Below are positions 28,253-38,311 of a stretch of 64,000 nucleotides of DNA, piece by piece. The stretch lies in the NCBI GenBank assembly GCA_012064415.1, contig SSNU01004331.1:392135-456134 (forward strand), written 5' to 3'. Within the stretch, counting starts at the first letter, position 1, and each line of letters opens with the position of its first letter. The position numbers were made by a program, and so were the translations under genes. This DNA is from Gyrodactylus bullatarudis (taxonomy: Eukaryota; Platyhelminthes; Monogenea; Gyrodactylidea; Gyrodactylidae). Under the pieces are notes generated by a model. That model made no database searches and was not told the origin of the DNA. It saw nothing but the letters and a program-made list of their open reading frames with translations.

Positions 28253-30172
28253 ATGAAGGGTGTCTCCTTTCTACCGCTTATCCTAGTTATCGCTGGTTTT
28301 ATAGGTTTCTTTGTCGTTTGTCTAAACAATATTGCATTCCGACTAACAGTACAAGAAAACAATCTTTTGGTTGGAGTTGTTGACGAAAAATTGCAAGATT
28401 CTTCTACTTTTAAGGAAATTTATAATTTCTTCTCAAGTGCACTATCAAAAGCAGAGTAATTTTTTCTCTCATTTCCCAAAGATTAAAGGACAAAATCGAA
28501 GAGCTTAGTCAAAGTTATGGTCTAGATTTTGGAAAGCAAAGTTTCTCCTACAACCAATTCGGCAGTAATTCAACAGTTCATGGTCAAAATTACTTTTCTA
28601 TTCTGAGATCTTCTTCTAGCTCACAATTGGAGACCATTGTCTTCAGTACCTCTTTAACTGACAAAATTGAGGAATATATTGGTTCGGTAATAGTGCTATT
28701 CTATCTCTCGCAGTATATGAAAAGTGATTGATATAATTTAATTTCCATTTAATCTTTAGAGCAGGTCTACCTTGCAAAAGATGTAATAATTTTATTTGTT
28801 GATCAAGAAGAGATAGGTGCTCAAGCGTGGCTTGAAGCATACCACTCAGAGAAAAATTCAAAGTCAATAACCTACTCAGATTTGAGCATACGATCAGGAT
28901 CAATTGAAGCTGCATTTAATATAATCTTGCCTTTGTATTCATCCCATGTTGAGATTGAAATGACAGGCCTAAATGGTCAGATGCCTTGTCTGGATTTGGT
29001 TGCCACTGCTTTCACACTGTGTCAAAAACACAATCTGCCAGTTTACTTGAACAACATACCAATGAGTCATTATAGAGATGATCCCATACAGGACATTTAC
29101 ACCTATTTTATGAGTTCATACAAGCAGGCAGTCAACAGTCCAGAGGGAATTCACAGCATCTTTAAGCCTTATCAAATATCATCAGTCTCGATTATTGGAG
29201 TCGGAGGCAGGCGAAGAATCTCCTTGATGCTCTTTGGAAAGTGAGTAAACAATTATCATGCTATTTATTAATTCAGTTCATCTAAAAATAATATTATTTT
29301 CCAGTGTACTAGAGGGAATTCTCAGATCCTTCAATAATCTCCAAGAGAGACTTCATGCTTCAGTTTTTTATTTCATTCTACCTAATTTTTACAATTTTGC
29401 ATCCAACGGTATCTACACTCCACCTGTCTTGGTTCTCATCGCCTCATTGGCCGTCAGAGTGTTTTTCAACATAAAGGTTTTGAAAGAAACAAACCCGGAA
29501 TCCTTTTCTAGTGATGGTTTGTTGAAAATTGTCTCCATCTCATCGATAATTTCAATTGTTTACTTTTATCTCATGAAAAGATTTCCATTCACTTCAATGA
29601 TGAAGGATCTTTCAGTTGAGAACTTGTTCCCAATCAGTTTGGCGATTTTCACAAGTTTCTCAATCGCCACACTACTCATTTCCATTTTTGTGGACCGGAA
29701 GACAGATTGGATTTACACGAAGATTATCAAAAATTTCATCTGGGCCCTATTCCTCTGTTGTTACTCCTGTTATAATGCGTCTACTAGTTTTTACATGGCA
29801 ACCCTAGCCTGCCCAGTAGTTTGCCTCATTTCTGTTGAAAGCAGATTAAAAAAGGTCCTCTCAATGATTTCATTGTTGGTTATTTGTCCACCATTGGCTC
29901 TTGTTTATTCTCAGCTCTTTTCAGCTGTCGTAAGATCGTCAATCTATACCCCTGAAAATATCCTGAATATCGCTAAGACAATTGACCAAGATTCTCTAAA
30001 TAATGCACTCAAGAGAGCAATAATTGAATACGAAGATTATGGAGTTATCAACTGGACCCTATATGGTGTTTATTGCCTAATATGGATGTTTACATGGTCT
30101 TTGTTGTCTCTCTCGCCAATTTCCACAGCTAATTCCAAGGGAGAGCCAATTAAGAAAGTAAAAACCAATTAA
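28253..30172 (+). CDS. GPAA1: GPI transamidase subunit GAA1
   Basis: Four exons, 28253-28455, 28482-28723, 28760-29240 and 29305-30172, with introns of 26, 36 and 64 nt, encode 597 residues (human 621). Evidence includes an N-terminal membrane segment, KQVYLAKDVIILFVDQEEIG followed by AWLEAYHSE, EMTGLNGQMPCLDLVATAF, PEGIHSIFKPYQISSVSIIG, and NVLEGILRSFNNLQERLHAS. A polytopic C-terminal half follows, including YMATLACPVVCLISVE. The protein belongs to the ER GPI-transamidase complex that attaches GPI anchors to proteins. The first ATG in frame was chosen; an upstream TTG would add 13 residues but is not a usual start. It converges with the orphan gene downstream, with 71 bp between stops. Confidence 0.95.
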
Positions 30173-30243
30173 TTCTCTAATACATGTATATTTTTCTCTG
30201 TTTTTTACTACTATAGAACAGAATAAATTTTTTATTGATATTT

Positions 30244-31359
30244 TCAAAGGGATTTATAATTTTTCATAATATCTGGCGAGTGAAATGGAATTCTCTGATA
30301 CGAGAATTTAGGATCAAATTGAGGGACCGTTGACCTCAATTTCAGAGGAACCCTGTCACAATCCTCAAGGATTAAATGCTCTTGATTCAAGTTCTTGTAG
30401 GTTTCCATAACCTGAGTATGATTTAGTCCGAATAGACTGCCAAACTGGTTACATTGATTGTCCATCAGGCGATAACTAATAATGGGTCCCAATAGTCTCT
30501 TCTGTTCTTCTTCAGTTAGGTCAAGATTCAATGTTAACAGGGTGACGCATTCATTCTCGATGGCATCGTCAAATATTTCAGCTGCCATATAATAAGCATC
30601 GTTAATGCTGTCTCTAAGATTGGCATTCATCTCCTGTGGAATACCCAATTTTTCTAGCAGTTCTCTCCGAGAGATTAACCTCCTAAAGGCTCTCTTCAAC
30701 CCCAAGTACAGGGTTGAAGACATCTTCCAACTTTTCTCAGTTGTACGAACAAAAATATCGTTCTCATATGGACCTGATACGTAAAATCTTTGCATGTTCT
30801 TATCACATGATGTATCTGAGTAATGCTGAGGATTACACCTATCGATAAGATGCATGAAGCCTCTATTCATTTTTATGGTACTCTTCCGGACCTCACTAGT
30901 AGGCATCAAGAGTCTCTTCTTTTCTTCTTCTGTAATATGCAAATATTGAACTTTTCCAGCCATAATCTGGTCAATATCGTGTCTTCTCAAGTATACAAAA
31001 TCCCCAATTGTTAGACAAGATGTTGAGATAAGCCTGTAGAGGCGACTCTTTTGATGAGATGACATTAGCTTGGGCAATTTAATGACATAAAAGACTGGCT
31101 GTTCTATAGAGGAAAACGGACATTGGTAGAGCAACTTGTCAATGTCCCAAATGTAGACCTTTGAGACACCCCTCATCAAGGGATAGACCAAAGATTCAAT
31201 AACAAGTGCCATACGAAGTTCATACAAATCATCAGCACTGTGGAAGGAGATGAACTGCAAGGTCTTGTAACCTGTGAGAACACCGACCTTGTTCAGCTCA
31301 CTAACCTGATAAATGAAGACACCCTTTATTCGCATATGCTCACAGTATTCTGTAGACAT
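30244..31359 (-). CDS. intronless 371-residue orphan protein
   Basis: A single uninterrupted frame from ATG 31359 to the stop at 30244. No family was recognised. The protein is soluble-looking, with no signal peptide or membrane segment and mixed charge. It contains two copies of a short motif, ITEEEKKRLLMP at roughly residue 142 and LTEEEQKRLLGP at roughly residue 283, which suggests an internal duplication. A 32-bp stretch of the coding sequence (31163-31194) is repeated exactly in the upstream intergenic DNA at 31878-31909. The lack of introns is unusual for this window and could reflect retroposition, though no poly-A scar or target duplication was seen. Confidence 0.75.
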   Translation of the reverse strand: MSTEYCEHMRIKGVFIYQVSELNKVGVLTGYKTLQFISFHSADDLYELRMALVIESLVYPLMRGVSKVYIWDIDKLLYQCPFSSIEQPVFYVIKLPKLMSSHQKSRLYRLISTSCLTIGDFVYLRRHDIDQIMAGKVQYLHITEEEKKRLLMPTSEVRKSTIKMNRGFMHLIDRCNPQHYSDTSCDKNMQRFYVSGPYENDIFVRTTEKSWKMSSTLYLGLKRAFRRLISRRELLEKLGIPQEMNANLRDSINDAYYMAAEIFDDAIENECVTLLTLNLDLTEEEQKRLLGPIISYRLMDNQCNQFGSLFGLNHTQVMETYKNLNQEHLILEDCDRVPLKLRSTVPQFDPKFSYQRIPFHSPDIMKNYKSL

Positions 31360-31877
31360 ATTTTAGAAATATTCTACCGAATCTGTCCAATTTTCAGTGG
31401 AATGAAGAATTCATTGAAGTGGATTAGCTTACAAATTCATTTGAGACAAACGTAATGGTAATCTTTAATTAGAAATGGTTTATTAAGCATAAAGTATAAT
31501 CCAGACCTTCGGGGCAAAAGTTAGATGAAATGGCTCGTCCACTCAATAATTAGTTACACGGTCAAGTTCAACAATCAAAATTCAACAGTTGACATTACCG
31601 GGAAAACTTGAAAACTAATAAATCAAATTCTATGCTGATACAGTCAAAGAGTTGTGAAAAAAATTCTCGAAAAACCTAACTAAATAACCTTACTTTAATG
31701 AAAAGAACTTAGTTCAAGAACCAGAAAACTATTTAATCTTCATGGTTGACTTGAAAAAATAAATGATTTTCAAGGAAAAAAATTTTAAATTTCAAAAATA
31801 ATTACTTTTTGACTTTCAATGGACATAAGATACACTTAATCTATTCACAACAACCCAAGGACATTTTCAGAACCTTG

Positions 31878-31909
31878 GAGACACCCCTCATCAAGGGATA
31901 GACCAAAGA
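31878..31909 (+). repeat. exact 32-bp copy of orphan-gene coding sequence
   Basis: The bases are identical and in the same orientation as 31163-31194, which lies inside the 371-codon orphan gene. About five further bases upstream match with one mismatch. Flanking DNA is unrelated, so the copy is isolated, about 0.5 kb upstream of the gene's start codon. Confidence 0.85.
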
Positions 31910-32420
31910 CCTACAGGTATTCTTATTAGAATTGCATTAAAAAATGTTCTACAGAAATAAAGTTTGGCGAAAATTTGCTAATAATTTATGTAATATCTAT
32001 CTTCATGAAAAGTTGACTGGAATATTTTTTCTTCCGTTATGGCCCTATTTGAAGCTTACTTAATTTGCTCCAGTATTTTTATTCTGGATTGAGTCAAGAA
32101 AAGCCAAGATATTTTTTAGAGTTTAGTCCAGTCTTTTTAGATGAGAGAAAATTTAGGCAATCTTTTGAATAGGATTATTTGAGTGATTGAACAGACAACT
32201 CATTAAAAGCACATTATTATAATATTTTGAATAGCTTATATCATAATTAATGGTATAGCACAAAGGGATTCGTATGATGTTGGCAAATATCTCGATAATC
32301 TCATTAAAAAATACGCTAAAATCTAGCCAATTATGATCAAAATTTTGATGAAAAAATGGGAGCTATCCAAACTAAATAAAAATAGAGTTATGTCTCACTT
32401 TGTCAGTTGATTTTTTCAAC

Positions 32421-33369
32421 TAAACCTAATTGACTGACATGAAGTTGAGAATTTACTTTTTTTACAAAAAATCCAATATTTTTTTCTGTGAATTCGGAGA
32501 AAAATAATTTTTTGTATTCCAAAACGGAATGAGCTAATAAGATGAGGATATTCGAAAAAATTACGAAAAAAATTCTATCTGACCAAAATTAGGCCGTTTT
32601 TCAACTTTTGAACCTGAATTTTTTTATCGATTTCGATGATTCGAAACAGACAAGTGATGATATTTTGGATCAACATTAGACAAATAATTCGAATTTGGCC
32701 ATAAGAATAGCGAAGTTAAAGTTAAACTTCCAGATTTTGGACAATTTGCCTTCGTGATAAACGAAAATTTCAAATACAGTTGTGCCCCAGTTTTGGTGTC
32801 TGGGAAATCGCACACTCCAATTTTCCAATGAAAAAAAGATTTTTCTCATCAAGACACTGAAACGACTTTTGATAGAATTCGTCATTGATTTTTAATTAGA
32901 CATAAAGGTGTAATTATGAAGCTAACAAGGAGAATGTTTGACTAAATTGTAACCCATTATTATAGACTATAATTATTTTACCTATTGTTTCTATCTAAAG
33001 TTTATTTTCAAGATTTTTCATGCTCAGTGGACAAATTCGATAGAGTTTACTGGTACTGACCGAATTAGGAGTAATTCTCTTTCAATTGAGACAAAAAATT
33101 GTGATATTTTGGCCAAAAAATTATCTTCCAAAAACTTTTTCTACTTTTAAGTAGATCTATAATGAGGAAAAATTATTTTTCATAGTAAAATTGGAGTGTA
33201 CGATTTCTCAGACACCAAAACTGGGGCAGAACTGTAGTTCGATTTCCCACAGTAATGACGAATTTCAGTGAACTTCAACAGGTCAATTCGAATTCTTCTT
33301 TTAATGAAAAATATTGAGTTTTTTGTAAAAAAAAGTAAATTCTCAACTTCATGTCGATTAGGTTTATCT
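32421..33369. repeat. foldback (inverted-repeat) element
   Basis: The outer arms 32421-32483 and 33306-33366 are reverse complements at most positions, sharing GACATGAAGTTGAGAATTTA. The inner arms 32775-32820 and 33191-33236 match at 43 of 46 positions, and the pairing continues less exactly to about 32850 and 33161. The left side is about 220 nt longer than the right, which suggests a deletion. No transposase frame is present, as expected for a non-autonomous MITE or foldback element. Related sequence occurs at 62094-62350 and 62880-63060. Confidence 0.75.
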
Positions 33370-33717
33370 CCCAGGAAATTTCCTACCTAATGTGGGCTAA
33401 ACAAAGTGTGTAGAACGTCTCAAAAATTATCGCTCGGTAGAGTATAATGGTTTCCAAAATAAAAATTATTTAGTATTATTTTTACATCAAAATATTATTC
33501 AAGTACCACCTGAATGAGAGGGGTGTGGGTGACTTGATAACTTGTTGAGTTAATCAAATTAATAATTAATTCATGAAGTAATTTTCTCTCTCAATCATGG
33601 TCCATCCTCGCGTGTACTAGCACCTGGAATATATCTATATACAATGTATTTTTACAACTTGATCAAAAACCAAAAACAGTTATTTATAACATGTGATATT
33701 ATCACAGTGGGTAATCA

Positions 33718-33743
33718 ATGTGTGTGTGTGTGTGTGTGTGTGT
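33718..33743 (+). repeat. TG dinucleotide microsatellite
   Basis: About 12 uninterrupted TG units, flanked upstream by GTAATCAA and downstream by AATCTATC. Confidence 0.9.
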
Positions 33744-34209
33744 AATCTATCTGTCTGACCACTTTGAAGTGGCTCTTCATTCAGACCAATACACACACAG
33801 TAATAATAATATCACTAGAAGTATATAGTAGCAATGAAAAGCGTCAGTGTCTCAACCAAAGTCAAGCGGTTGAGCTCTTCCACAATAATAATAAATTAAT
33901 TTCTCTTTTTTATTATCATTATAAATGTTATGCAATGCATATAACGTGTGAAATGCCAAGAGTGAGAGAGTTAACGAGCGAGTAATAACTTTGCATATGA
34001 AAAAATACAAAAATGACTCAGATATATACAATGAAAGTAAGATGAAAAGTATTATATCAAGTGGATTATCCTCGCATACACCTCCACAAAAGCATGTGTA
34101 ACACTCCTTTTTTTGATCAACAGTTACTCGTAACTTTGGCAAGTCATCAAGTGAGTGAGAGGCGTAGAGATTGACAAACTCATATATATATATAAGAAGA
34201 GACACAAAC

Positions 34210-34236
34210 ATGTGTGAGGATTGCATTTACGAATGA
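34210..34236 (+). promoter_or_regulatory. upstream ORF overlapping the PRDM13-like start
   Basis: A short frame, ATG plus seven codons (product MCEDCIYE), ends in a TGA that overlaps the presumed main ATG as ATGA (34233-34236). If the mRNA leader includes it, this arrangement could tune translation by re-initiation. Leader extent is unknown. Confidence 0.3.
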
Positions 34237-35166
34237 ACTTTTTGAACATTTCAATACCCCGAGGTATCTGTATCGGAACGTGTGGAGACTTTCAGACACA
34301 ATTGAAGGATTTTCTAATGCAATTCTTTCACAAGGAAAGGACTTCAACTTTTGATCTGAACTGTGATAATGATGGTGATAATGACAGGAATAATAATAAT
34401 GATGATAACGGACAGACTCAAGTAGGTTAAGATTTGTAAAATAAAATTTAGAAAACATTGGAAGACAATTCGAGAAAGAAAAACGTCTTTCTGAGTATTT
34501 TTGAACCGGCAAAAAATTGCGCAGAACAAAACATTGAAATCGATGTGATAGAGAATTTAGATGAAAATCTTACAGATATAAATTTGGGATACATATACGT
34601 TTTCTCGACGATTAAAGACATTCCGGAGGGGACATCGCTTCGAGCCTGGTTCAGTCAAAAGTCATCGCTTCAGCTGGGTATACCTATTTTGAATAGAAGT
34701 CAAATAATCGGTATGAAATAAATGTGTAATTTTTTTAGATTCAAATAACTACAAGTGCCATCAATGCCAGATAAGCTTTAATCAGCCTAATTTTCTCAAA
34801 GCGCACCTCTATCTGAGAATGTGCTCAGGGAGTCCGACTAGTCAATTCGATTTATTCAATGAGATGTTAAAACTTCCAAATGTCTGGAAGGAATCTGACA
34901 ATTTAACAGTGATATCGGAGAAATCTTCCACAGAGAACTCCCTTGAGAATGTCGATAGTACAAAAGATGAAATGGGATATTTGTGCAAATTTTGTGGAAA
35001 ATATTATTCAAGAAAATATGGCTTGAAAATACACATACGTACCCATACAGGCTATAAGCCGTTACAATGCAGATATTGTAAGAAACGCTTTGGGGATCCC
35101 AGCAATCTTAATAAACATGTACGGCTACATTCTCGTAATCTTTGGACAAGTGGAGTTGTGACCTGA
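34233..35166 (+). CDS. PRDM13: short PRDM13-like zinc-finger transcription factor
   Basis: Three exons, 34233-34421, 34452-34710 and 34739-35166, with introns of 30 and 28 nt, encode 291 residues (human PRDM13 is about 700). A degenerate PR/SET-like domain comes first (ISIPRGICIG; then EQNIEIDVIENL and DIPEGTSLRAWFSQ, aligning with PGEELTVWYS). A C2H2-type finger YKCHQCQISFNQPNFLKAHL follows, then the signature block YSRKYGLKIHIRTHTGYKPL and FGDPSNLNKHVRLHS, nearly identical to PRDM13 fingers 2-3. The protein stops a few residues later, so the final finger is missing, as is the long proline/glycine linker of vertebrate forms. PRDM13 is a nuclear regulator of neuronal subtype choice. A polar Asp/Asn tract (DNDGDNDRNNNNDD) sits in the PR region. 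Confidence 0.85.
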
Positions 35167-35280
35167 AATGTGGAAAAGAGTCAAAAAAGCCTGCTAACGA
35201 ATTACATAACTAACAAAAGAATTCTAGAATTCATTAAATAGATTAATAATATTTTCATTTTATTTAAAAATAGTTTTTAA
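35167..35280. other. 114-bp convergent spacer
   Basis: The spacer lies between the stops of the PRDM13-like gene and PSME3IP1, and must hold both 3' ends. It is AT-rich, with ATTAAATAG-like poly-A context. Confidence 0.4.
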
Positions 35281-35928
35281 TCATTTTCTGTACACAGGTT
35301 TAATCCTTCTACACACAATTTCAACATCACTTGACTCTTCACTTTCTGAGGAATCATAGTTACCAATACCAGGGAGAACACCGGCCATCTCTATTTTATC
35401 ATTGATTTCTACATGGCCACTGGAAAATTCTTCTCTTGGCTTTTTCGGTTTGTTTTCAAAGGCACTACAATAAAAAAGAAATATGAACCAACCTAGAAGG
35501 AGAAGGTCGTATGAGATTTCTCAATAGATTTTTCTGTTTATTAATCTTTTCTGGAGCTATAATTTTGGAAATGTCAATTTGTGGATTATTGGTTTTTAAG
35601 ATTTGCGTGGTAAGCGTCTTTTCTTTTAGTAAATCTTCAACCTCTTTCTCCCGATCTCTCTCTTCAATGAATTTTTCTGTGGAGACTTTATCGAGATACT
35701 TGATTTCTTCTTGGTCCAAACGGTGTACTCTGTTCTTGAAGGCAATTGATTCTTCGAATTCTTCTTGTTTTTTTGCTTTTTGTGCCTGAATATTTCTTAA
35801 TGTCTTACTTCAAGTTGTTCAAAAAGACTTCTGTGATCTTGTGGCTCATTTATTTTGTAATTAGGATTGATTTCTCGTCTTTCAGCAAGCTCTTTTTCAG
35901 AAATAAACTTCGGTGCTCTATTCTCCAT
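35281..35928 (-). CDS. PSME3IP1: PSME3IP1 / FAM192A (NIP30) homolog
   Basis: Three exons, 35809-35928, 35493-35785 and 35281-35464, with introns of 23 and 28 nt, encode 198 residues (human about 254). The frame is continuous only after removing the 23-nt intron, which joins RSLFEQLE to AQKAKKQEEFEE as in the family ([20 protein letters not shown]). Other matches are KFISEKELAERRE at the start, FKNRVHRLDQEEIKYLDKVS in the coiled-coil core, and the acidic C-terminal motif VLPGIGNYDSSESEESSD. In vertebrates this nuclear protein binds the PA28-gamma proteasome activator and modulates 20S association; the acidic serine-rich motif is its CK2-phosphorylated binding site. It starts 100 bp from U2AF1 in divergent orientation. 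Confidence 0.9.
35786..35808 (-). other. 23-nt spliceosomal intron
   Basis: It begins GTAAG and ends TTCAG on the minus strand. Family similarity is continuous across the junction, and the intron is not a multiple of three, so it cannot be translated through. Confidence 0.85.
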
Positions 35929-36028
35929 TTCAAAATATAATAATATTCAAACACTTGGTACGTAGTTTCTCGTGAAGTTGTTTCAATTACACAATTATTT
36001 TGAATTTTTGCGTAAATAATTCATATAA
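35929..36028. promoter_or_regulatory. bidirectional promoter region PSME3IP1/U2AF1
   Basis: Only 100 bp lie between the two divergent start codons, so promoter elements must be shared. No motif was defined. Confidence 0.5.
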
Positions 36029-37072
36029 ATGGCCGAATATCTTGCTTCCATTTTTGGTACTGAAAAGGACAAGTAATGCAATTATTTCATTTTTCAGGGT
36101 CAATTGCTCTTTTTACTTCAAAATAGGAGCCTGTAGACATGGTGAACAATGTTCAAGATTACACAATAAGCCAACATTTAGTCAGACAATTTTACTACAA
36201 AATCTTTATATTGCCCCACAGAATACAGCCAAAACAGCTGATGGATCTCATAGTAAATTGAAATTTTTTTGAACTGTTCTTTTCTAGTCAACATGACTGA
36301 GGTTGAATCTCAGCAAGTCTTTGACGACTTCTTTGAAGAAGTTTTTGTTGAGTGCGAGGAAAAATACGGAGAGATAGAAGAAATGAATGTCTGTGACAAT
36401 CTCGGTGATCATCTTGTTGGCAATGTATATATTAAATTCCGTCGTGAAGAAGACGCTGAAAGAGCAGTTGTCGGACTGAACCAACGTTGGTTTGGAGGTC
36501 GTCCAATCCATGCCGAGCTCTCTCCTGTCACTGACTTCCGAGAAGCTTGTTGTCGTCAATACGAACTAGGGTAAATTTACTTATCCCAATTAGCTGTCTT
36601 TTAGCTCAAATGTTATTCACCCAATAATCCTAATTCTGTCTTTCCGTATAGATTCTTCTTCTGAGAAAATCGATATAAAAACCTTCTTAATCTTGTCAAA
36701 TAATTTAGTCATTCATTCTAAATTTATCATCATTTATAAATGTGAGTCATTTCTCATTTATACAGGTCAGGTTCGTATATGGGGGCTATTTAAACCCGGG
36801 AGATTTTCTTAATTAACTTTTTGTTCTAGGACGTACAACCAACTCACCGAGAACCTAAATGTCTCAAAATCTTAAATTAATTTAATCTTAATGCATTTAA
36901 TTGAATTTTCAGGGAATGTACCAGAGGCGGATTTTGTAATTTTATGCATTTAAAGCCTATATCTAGAGAGTTGTGCAGGAAGCTATACCGTCGAAGTCGG
37001 AAAAAACACAGAAGTCGCAGAAGGAGATCACGAAGTCGTTCAAGAAGTCGAAGTCGAGATAGGCGTTATTGA
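36029..37072 (+). CDS. U2AF1: U2AF small subunit (U2AF35)
   Basis: Four exons, 36029-36072, 36098-36252, 36288-36570 and 36913-37072, with introns of 25, 35 and 342 nt, encode 213 residues (human 240). Starts [20 protein letters not shown] as expected. First CCCH zinc finger at [20 protein letters not shown], then the U2AF-homology RRM ([40 protein letters not shown]), the second CCCH finger ([19 protein letters not shown]) and a short RS tail without the glycine run of vertebrates. It recognises the AG at 3' splice sites together with U2AF65. The last intron is about ten times longer than its neighbours and is annotated separately. It ends 41 bp from the convergent orphan gene. Confidence 0.97.
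36571..36912 (+). other. expanded third intron of U2AF1
   Basis: 342 nt against 25 and 35 nt for the other two introns. It contains an internal acceptor-like TTTATACAG at about 36757-36765, a GC-richer island with a potential short stem (GGGGGCTATTTAAACCCGGG, about 36780-36799) and a second acceptor-like TTGTTCTAG near 36821-36829. A regulated (poison) exon or a small RNA is possible, but neither is demonstrated. Confidence 0.4.
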
Positions 37073-37113
37073 ACTTTATATGAACAAAATTGTCAATATT
37101 TTTTAAATAAATT

Positions 37114-38088
37114 TTATTTGACCTTAACAACCTTGTAAACCATTGACAGGCCACATTGGCGTTCATTCATTTGCATAACCAAGTTTTTAGCCAGGTAGGA
37201 TACTTCCTGACTGTCTCTGAATTCGAGCAGTAGGACATGACTAAATCCTTGATTATGATTCTTAACAAAAGATTTTCGGAATTACAAAATGAATCCTACC
37301 TTTGTTAATCTCTTGTAGAAAGATACTCTAAACAAGTTCTGGAAAAGAACGTACGGCATCCTTCCACCTCTGGAGGAGACTGTAGACTCTTGGAAGCACG
37401 GACATCCACGAGTTAATGTGTCAGCTCCTGTCCATGAAAGCCAGTCATAGTCCATCCATAGGAGATTTGAATTTGTTTTAAAGACACTGATAAAGTAAAT
37501 TGATGAGAAATGATCGACATCATTACTGTTAAAGAGACGATTGAGATCTGATTCATTGAGTACCTCCCTAGAGACCAATTCTTCTGGACTAAAGGCTAAT
37601 TTTTCAAACTCTGTCAGCTTGAATCTGGTCTGGACATGCTGAAAGAATCCTGCTATAATTGTTGGAGTCTCATCGTCCAAGTCGACGAGGGAAAAGTTGG
37701 GCTGGAGTTTTCTCTTCAGCTTTTTCGAGTAGTCGAGAAATCTGTCATTTAGCTCGATAAGCGTGTATGCCATGTAAGGCAGGGAAACTAAACAATCATT
37801 ATTATTTATAATTATAAGGGATAATTTACTTTGTGGCATTAAGGAGGTCATAATTAGTGATTTTATCGGTCGACCATATTTACTATTAATCTCAGAGACA
37901 GGGAATTCATGTTGCTGGAATGTCTGTAGGTTCTCGGCATTGAAGTCTCCACTGAGGAAGGAGAACTCTGCCAGGTAATCATATGAGAATGTTATAAATT
38001 TATCCTTTGTCGGAAAGTGAACTGGCCTAGTGCCAGAACTATTACCAGAGTCTTCTAGGCTTTGGCGGGGATAATTTTTCTCTTCCAT
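37114..38088 (-). CDS. 297-residue protein of unknown function
   Basis: Three exons, 37830-38088, 37300-37787 and 37114-37260, with introns of 42 and 39 nt, give one frame of 298 codons including the stop. No family was recognised. There is no signal peptide or membrane segment. Notable stretches are YDYLAEFSFLSGDFNAENLQ near the N-terminus, LPYMAYTLIELNDRFLDYSK in the middle, an aromatic patch LLWMDYDWLSWTGAD, and a C-terminal AKNLVMQMNERQCGLSMVYK followed by VVKVK. The 42-nt intron is a multiple of three without stops, so it could be retained. Convergent with U2AF1; the stops are 41 bp apart. Confidence 0.75.
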
Positions 38089-38311
38089 TTTCTAGGGATA
38101 AATTGTAGTTGTAATGTAAAAATTGCAATACAATATCGTGAAGAGATAGACAATAAAAATCCTTATCAACAACAAATCACAAGGAAGAGAAAATGAGATT
38201 GTCTGTTATGGGGAAAAAGTTGAGTTTTATTCAATCAGTGAAATAGAAATAAGGGCACAATATAAGCATTAATAGACAAGAGAGAGACATTCTACGAAAA
38301 AAGATTGATTT

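Larger units (their letters stand above)
31360..34232. other. intergenic region with repeats
   Basis: 2.9 kb between the orphan gene start and the PRDM13-like start. It contains the 32-bp duplicate of orphan coding sequence (31878-31909), a foldback repeat (32421-33369) and a TG microsatellite (about 33718-33743). No coding sequence is supported. Confidence 0.6.

Noticed and set aside
34180..34529. His/Tyr-rich minus-strand frames over the PRDM13-like exon 1
   Set aside because: They are antisense to the Asp/Asn-rich coding tract, whose complement naturally reads as His/Ile-rich. They show no similarity or start context.
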